64,000 bases of DNA from an uncultured Acinetobacter sp. (GTDB lineage Bacteria; Pseudomonadota; Gammaproteobacteria; Pseudomonadales; Moraxellaceae): NCBI RefSeq assembly GCF_947626835.1, contig NZ_CANQTS010000011.1, forward strand, positions 1 through 64,000, given 5' to 3'. This document shows, piece after piece, positions 60,202 through 64,000 of this stretch. The first letter of the stretch is position 1. Every line of letters begins with the position of its first letter. The position numbers and the translations under genes were made by a program. Below the pieces are notes generated by a model. That model had not been told where the DNA came from, did not search any database, and saw only the letters and a program-made list of their open reading frames with translations.

Positions 60202-60591
60202 ATGGATGCAAAATTTCAAAATTTAAAAGTAATGGTCATTGATGATTCAAAGACCATTCGTCGTACTGCAGAAACATTATTACAGCGTGAAGGTTGCGAT
60301 GTGGTGACTGCAGTCGATGGCTTTGAAGCCTTAGCCAAGATTGCCGAAGCCAATCCAGATATCGTATTTGTGGATATTATGATGCCGCGCTTAGATGGTT
60401 ATCAAACATGTGCTTTGATTAAAAACTCTCAGCATTTTCAAAATATTCCTGTGATTATGCTCTCAAGTAAAGATGGCTTATTTGACCAAGCCAAAGGCCG
60501 CGTTGTCGGCTCGGATCAATATTTAACAAAACCATTTAGCAAAGATGAATTATTAGGTGCAATTCGCACTCACGTAAAAGCAAAAGCATAA
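60202..60591 (+). CDS. pilG: Twitching motility response regulator PilG
   Basis: Single-domain CheY-like receiver in the Pil-Chp chemosensory pathway controlling type IV pilus motility. From ATG 60202 (MDAKFQNLKV, 129 aa) it shows the acidic pair in VMVIDDSKTIRR, the phospho-acceptor Asp in IVFVDIMMPRLDG, and the Lys in YLTKPFSKDELL. ATG 60202 follows AGGGG. An in-frame ATG at 60184 would add six residues. It is first in pilGHIJ-chpA. Confidence 0.95.
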   Translation: MDAKFQNLKVMVIDDSKTIRRTAETLLQREGCDVVTAVDGFEALAKIAEANPDIVFVDIMMPRLDGYQTCALIKNSQHFQNIPVIMLSSKDGLFDQAKGRVVGSDQYLTKPFSKDELLGAIRTHVKAKA

Positions 60592-60628
60592 CTATTTTTT
60601 TTATTTAATTTTTTTATTGGGGAAGACT

Positions 60629-60997
60629 ATGACACGTATCCTAATCGTGGACGATTCGCCAACTGAAACATTTCGGTTTCGTGAAATTCTGACCAAACAC
60701 GGTTTTGAGGTGCTTGAGGCATCCAATGGCGCTGATGGGGTGACCATGACACAAGCTGAATTACCAGATATGGTACTGATGGATGTGGTCATGCCTGGCG
60801 TGAATGGTTTTCAAGCCACGCGCCAAATTGCTCGTAATAGCAGCACCAAACATATCCCAATCGTGATTGTAAGTACCAAAGACCAAGCCACTGACCGCGT
60901 TTGGGGTAAGCGTCAAGGTGCGTGTGACTATCTAACCAAGCCGGTAGATGAACAACAATTAATTGATGTCATTAAGCAACATCTTCGTGTGGGATAA
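60629..60997 (+). CDS. pilH: Twitching motility response regulator PilH
   Basis: Second CheY-like receiver of the Pil-Chp system, by family knowledge linked to pilus retraction. From ATG 60629 (MTRILIVDDSPTETFRFREI, 122 aa) it has the acidic pair DD, acceptor Asp in MVLMDVVMPGVNGFQ, and Lys in YLTKPVDEQQLI. GGGGAAG is the ribosome site. It lies 37 bases after pilG and ends 3 bases before pilI. Confidence 0.95.
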   Translation: MTRILIVDDSPTETFRFREILTKHGFEVLEASNGADGVTMTQAELPDMVLMDVVMPGVNGFQATRQIARNSSTKHIPIVIVSTKDQATDRVWGKRQGACDYLTKPVDEQQLIDVIKQHLRVG

Positions 60998-61000
60998 TGT

Positions 61001-61528
61001 ATGGCTGCCAATGGATTTATCGAATTACTTCGTTTGGCAAAACGTGGCAATAAACATTATGCCAACCCAGACAATGAAGTAAACCGATGGTCAGGAATTG
61101 CCTTTGAGATCATGGGGCAATATTTTGTTGCTCCTTTGGGGGAAGTCTCTGAGGTGATTTACCCACCCAAATGTACACCAGTACCCAACACACATGCGTG
61201 GGTACGTGGTGTGGCCAATATTCGTGGCCGATTACTCTCTGTTTCTGATTTGACTCATTATTTAGTGGGTCAGCGCAGTCAATCATCAGGCGCACAAAAA
61301 GTTTTGTGTATTCAAAATGATGATCAGTATGTTGGTTTACTTGTGGATCAAGTATTGGGGATTCAACATTTTAATAAGAAGAGCTTTTTTTCTAATCAAG
61401 ATGCAGTAAATGACCTGCTTAATCCCTATTGCCGTGGTTATTTCCAACAACATAACCAAAAGTGGCAGGTATTTTTGTTTAGTCAATTATTGCACCATCC
61501 AAAATATATGAATGCCTCTATTTTATAA
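61001..61528 (+). CDS. pilI: CheW-like adaptor PilI
   Basis: Adaptor coupling the MCP PilJ to the ChpA kinase. The 175-aa product is mostly one CheW domain: FEIMGQYFVAPLGEVSEVIYPPKCTPVPNTHAWVRGVANIRGRLLSVSDL, then GLLVDQVLGIQHFNKKSFF. It lies 3 bases after pilH in the operon and 47 bases before pilJ. Confidence 0.93.
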   Translation: MAANGFIELLRLAKRGNKHYANPDNEVNRWSGIAFEIMGQYFVAPLGEVSEVIYPPKCTPVPNTHAWVRGVANIRGRLLSVSDLTHYLVGQRSQSSGAQKVLCIQNDDQYVGLLVDQVLGIQHFNKKSFFSNQDAVNDLLNPYCRGYFQQHNQKWQVFLFSQLLHHPKYMNASIL

Positions 61529-61575
61529 ATATTTAACCGTCTACATTAGGCGCACACGTCATTGGGAGAAGCTGC

Positions 61576-63624
61576 ATGAGCTTTAATATTAAAAAAAGTG
61601 GGAGCGATGGAGCAGGTCTGTTTAATAAAGTCCAAGACCAAGTCGATCAGGTCTCGCGTGTCTTTGGCGATAGTGAACGATCCAAGCCTTATATTTACGG
61701 TGCTGCATTTAGCTTACTCTTAGCTTTAGTGTTTTTAGCTTACCTGCTTTATAGCGTGCCTAAAAATAATAGCTATACACAAAGTGTCGGTGAGTTACGT
61801 TTATTATCACAAACCTTACCCAATCAAGCGGCTATGACCACCTCAGCGGGTACCCCTGAAGCTCTAAAACAGCTTGCAGCCAGTAAGGATGAATTTGCCG
61901 CGCATTTTAATAATATCAAAGGCGCAAATGATGGTGATATCGTTGCCAATATTGAGGGCAGTTGGAGCAAAGTGGCTGCAAATGTGGATTTAATTACCGC
62001 GCAGCAACCTTTGATTAATCAATTACACGATGCCAATTTAGCATTAAGCGAAAGCATTCCGAGTATTCAGGCACAGTACAATTTAATTATTGAACAGATG
62101 TCACGTCAAGGTACTGCGGGCAGTCAAATTGCAATTGCCAAAAACCAAGTGTTTTTAGCTGAGCGTATTTTAAACGCGATGAACAGTTTAATGAACGGCT
62201 CTGAAAATTCGAGTGCCTCGGCTGAAAACTTAAACAGTGATGTACGTAATTTTGCTGCCTTTTTAAATGGTCAACTCAATGGCAATGCTGCTTTAGGTGT
62301 AGCACGCGTTGAAGACACCAACTTACGTGCAGCTTTAACCAATATTGAAAATGACTATAATCGTGTGGTTGCATCTGCTGCTGCTATAGTGCAAAAAAAT
62401 GCTGAGCCAATTGCCAAAGTGCGTCAAGCATCAAGTGTGATTTACAACGAATCAACACCATTACTCAATAACTTAAAGCAATTATCGGGTAGTTCAAGTC
62501 TTGGGCATTGGTTACCAGCGATCGGCTTAATCTTGGCTTTAATTGGCTTCTTGGTCAGTGTATTTAAGCTGTTAACTTTACGTGGTGAAGCTGATAAAGA
62601 GCGTGTGGCACGTTTACAAGAAGAATATGACCGTAACCAAAATGCGATCTTACGATTACTTGATGAAATTGCTGATTTGGCAGATGGTGACTTACGTTCG
62701 TATGCTACGGTATCTGAAGATTTTACCGGAGCTATTGCCGATTCGATTAACTTTGCCATTGATCAGCTGCGTGACCTTGTTTCACGTATTAATGAAACTT
62801 CGCAAGAAGTGGCACAATATACCGCCAATACTCAGCATATTACCAACCAGTTAGCTGAAGCGTCTGAACACCAAGCGCAAGAAATTGCCGGTGCATCGTC
62901 TGCGATTAATGAAATGGCGATGTCGATTGACGAAGTATCGGCTAACGCTTCTGAATCAGCCCAAGTAGCTGAGCGTTCAGTACAAATTGCATCCAATGGT
63001 GCAGACGTTGTACAACGCTCGATTCAAGGTATGGATATTATTCGTGAACAGATTCAAGAAACTTCAAAACGTATTAAACGTTTGGGTGAATCATCCCAAG
63101 AAATTGGTAACATTGTTGCCTTGATTAACGATATTGCCGACCAAACGAACATCTTGGCCCTAAACGCTGCGATTCAAGCGTCGATGGCCGGTGAAGCAGG
63201 GCGTGGTTTTGCCGTGGTTGCCGATGAAGTACAACGTCTTGCAGAACGTTCAGCATCTGCCACCAAGCAAATTGAAACTTTAGTAAAAACTATTCAAACC
63301 GATACCAACGAAGCCGTGATTTCAATGGAACAAACCACCTCAGAAGTGGTGCGTGGTGCAAGCTTAACCAAAGATGCCGGTGTTGCTTTAGGTGAAATTC
63401 AAAATGTATCGTCAAACTTGGCAAAATTGATTGCCAGCATTTCTGATGCTGCAAAACTTCAGTCAGCATCTGCAGGTCATATTGCCAATACCATGAATGT
63501 CGTACAGGAAATTACCTCGCAAACCACCAGTGCCACCTTTGATACAGCACGTTCGGTATCTGAATTGGCGAGTATGGCAGAATCATTACGTGAATCTGTA
63601 ACTGACTTTAAGTTACCTGAATAA
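61576..63624 (+). CDS. pilJ: Type IV pilus chemoreceptor PilJ
   Basis: Membrane chemoreceptor of the Pil-Chp system; in Pseudomonas it senses pilin. The 682-aa product has TM1 (about 39-60), a large periplasmic helical domain (PilJ type), TM2 (about 311-333), HAMP (about 335-400), and the MCP signalling hairpin tip [39 protein letters not shown] (about 522-560). It is followed by a hairpin and chpA. Confidence 0.95.
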   Translation: MSFNIKKSGSDGAGLFNKVQDQVDQVSRVFGDSERSKPYIYGAAFSLLLALVFLAYLLYSVPKNNSYTQSVGELRLLSQTLPNQAAMTTSAGTPEALKQLAASKDEFAAHFNNIKGANDGDIVANIEGSWSKVAANVDLITAQQPLINQLHDANLALSESIPSIQAQYNLIIEQMSRQGTAGSQIAIAKNQVFLAERILNAMNSLMNGSENSSASAENLNSDVRNFAAFLNGQLNGNAALGVARVEDTNLRAALTNIENDYNRVVASAAAIVQKNAEPIAKVRQASSVIYNESTPLLNNLKQLSGSSSLGHWLPAIGLILALIGFLVSVFKLLTLRGEADKERVARLQEEYDRNQNAILRLLDEIADLADGDLRSYATVSEDFTGAIADSINFAIDQLRDLVSRINETSQEVAQYTANTQHITNQLAEASEHQAQEIAGASSAINEMAMSIDEVSANASESAQVAERSVQIASNGADVVQRSIQGMDIIREQIQETSKRIKRLGESSQEIGNIVALINDIADQTNILALNAAIQASMAGEAGRGFAVVADEVQRLAERSASATKQIETLVKTIQTDTNEAVISMEQTTSEVVRGASLTKDAGVALGEIQNVSSNLAKLIASISDAAKLQSASAGHIANTMNVVQEITSQTTSATFDTARSVSELASMAESLRESVTDFKLPE

Positions 63625-63630
63625 ACGTAA

Positions 63631-63658
63631 TTAAGAGACTTCTTACGAAGTCTCTTAA
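63631..63658 (+). repeat. Perfect 12-bp hairpin between pilJ and chpA
   Basis: Arms 63631-63642 and 63647-63658, TTAC loop. A-rich sequence, not T-run, follows, so it is a weak terminator at best on the plus strand. It may act as attenuator or mRNA-stability element within the pil operon. Confidence 0.55.
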
Positions 63659-63708
63659 AACTGCCGTATTTTTGTCTCGAGTGAGGGTGAAACTTAAGAA
63701 GCTGAGCT

Positions 63709-64000
63709 ATGAAAGAAATATTAAAAAATTTAGTTGCCCCGATGACGCTTCCAGAAGACAGTTATCTTCAGCAAGATGCCGAAATTCTTGAAATTTTTGT
63801 AGAAGAAATTGAAGAAATCTTTGAAGAATTAAGCCAATTGTTTCAACAATGGCAGGATCAGCCTGAACTGTTAAAAGACATTCGTCGCCATTTTCATACT
63901 TTAAAAGGCTCAGGACGCATGGTGGGTGCGTTGCAAGCCGGTGAGCTGGCATGGACAGTTGAAGACACTTTAAACCGTGTACTCAATGACAGTGTTGTAC
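63709..64000 (+). CDS. chpA: Chemosensory histidine kinase ChpA, N-terminal part (cut by window edge)
   Basis: ATG 63709 opens a frame that stays open to the window end (97 codons: MKEILKNLVAPMTLPEDSY...). It shows the Hpt-type sequence IRRHFHTLKGSGRMVGALQAGELAWTVED, where the His in HTLKGSG is the phospho-site type residue. Position after pilJ and an N-terminal Hpt domain identify the CheA-like ChpA/PilL kinase, which has several Hpt domains. The rest is beyond the window. Confidence 0.85.
   Translation, partial: MKEILKNLVAPMTLPEDSYLQQDAEILEIFVEEIEEIFEELSQLFQQWQDQPELLKDIRRHFHTLKGSGRMVGALQAGELAWTVEDTLNRVLNDSVV

Noticed and set aside
63707..63952. Minus-strand ORF at the right edge
   Set aside because: It is antisense to the clear Hpt-domain start of chpA.

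Overview
The window looks like core chromosome of an Acinetobacter-type gammaproteobacterium (Moraxellaceae). Supporting evidence: AT-rich DNA; an AtfA-type wax ester synthase very close to that of A. baylyi as I remember it; a nuo operon with fused nuoCD; the GatCAB amidotransferase; a PA1571-family small protein; a FinR-like regulator divergent from fpr; and a pilGHIJ-chpA twitching cluster. I see no insertion sequence, prophage, integrase or CRISPR array.

Layout. 1-0.5 kb: end of an unrecognised gene. 0.5-3.8 kb (-): gatC-gatA-gatB. 4.0-8.4 kb (+): mreB-mreC-mreD-maf-rng (cell shape, nucleotide house-cleaning, RNase G), then a PA1571-type small gene. 8.8-11.1 kb (-): wax ester synthase atfA and a CysH of the Fe-S (APS reductase) type. 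11.2-11.9 kb (+): thrH. 11.9-16.7 kb (-): two FadL-like outer-membrane paralogues and a large unrecognised 585-aa protein. Then tRNA-Arg(CCT) and an aromatic amino-acid permease (-), and prpF, a PAS-GGDEF protein and ispA (+).

22.7-37.8 kb (+) is the complete 13-gene complex I operon nuoA-B-CD-E-F-G-H-I-J-K-L-M-N, preceded by a 613-base non-coding region. It is followed by upp, a cold-shock-domain gene and two small membrane/secreted genes related to the Excalibur family. 39.8-47 kb: finR/fpr, a mechanosensitive-channel-like protein (CmpX type) flanked by two small single-TM proteins, a HI0933-type flavoprotein, a PLP enzyme of the ACC deaminase/D-cysteine desulfhydrase family and a tiny lipoprotein. 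47.4-50.2 kb: a LysE-type exporter, a decayed C-terminal remnant of an MBL-fold hydrolase, and metG. 50.5-55 kb: an unknown protein with a HEPN-like R-x4-H motif, a 70-aa amphipathic repeat protein, apbC/mrp and proS. 55-60 kb (-): a coiled-coil secreted protein, a lipoprotein adaptor and an RND transporter. 60.2-64 kb (+): pilG-pilH-pilI-pilJ and the 5' part of chpA, cut by the window edge.

Most operons are bounded by clear intrinsic terminators, which are listed. No obviously new multi-gene system stands out. The items most worth a second look are the split cold-shock/Excalibur locus, the MBL-fold remnant fused to the 3' side of metG, the HEPN-like orphan, the uncharacterised 585-aa protein, short upstream ORFs before thrH and lysE, and structured non-coding DNA before and inside the nuo operon.
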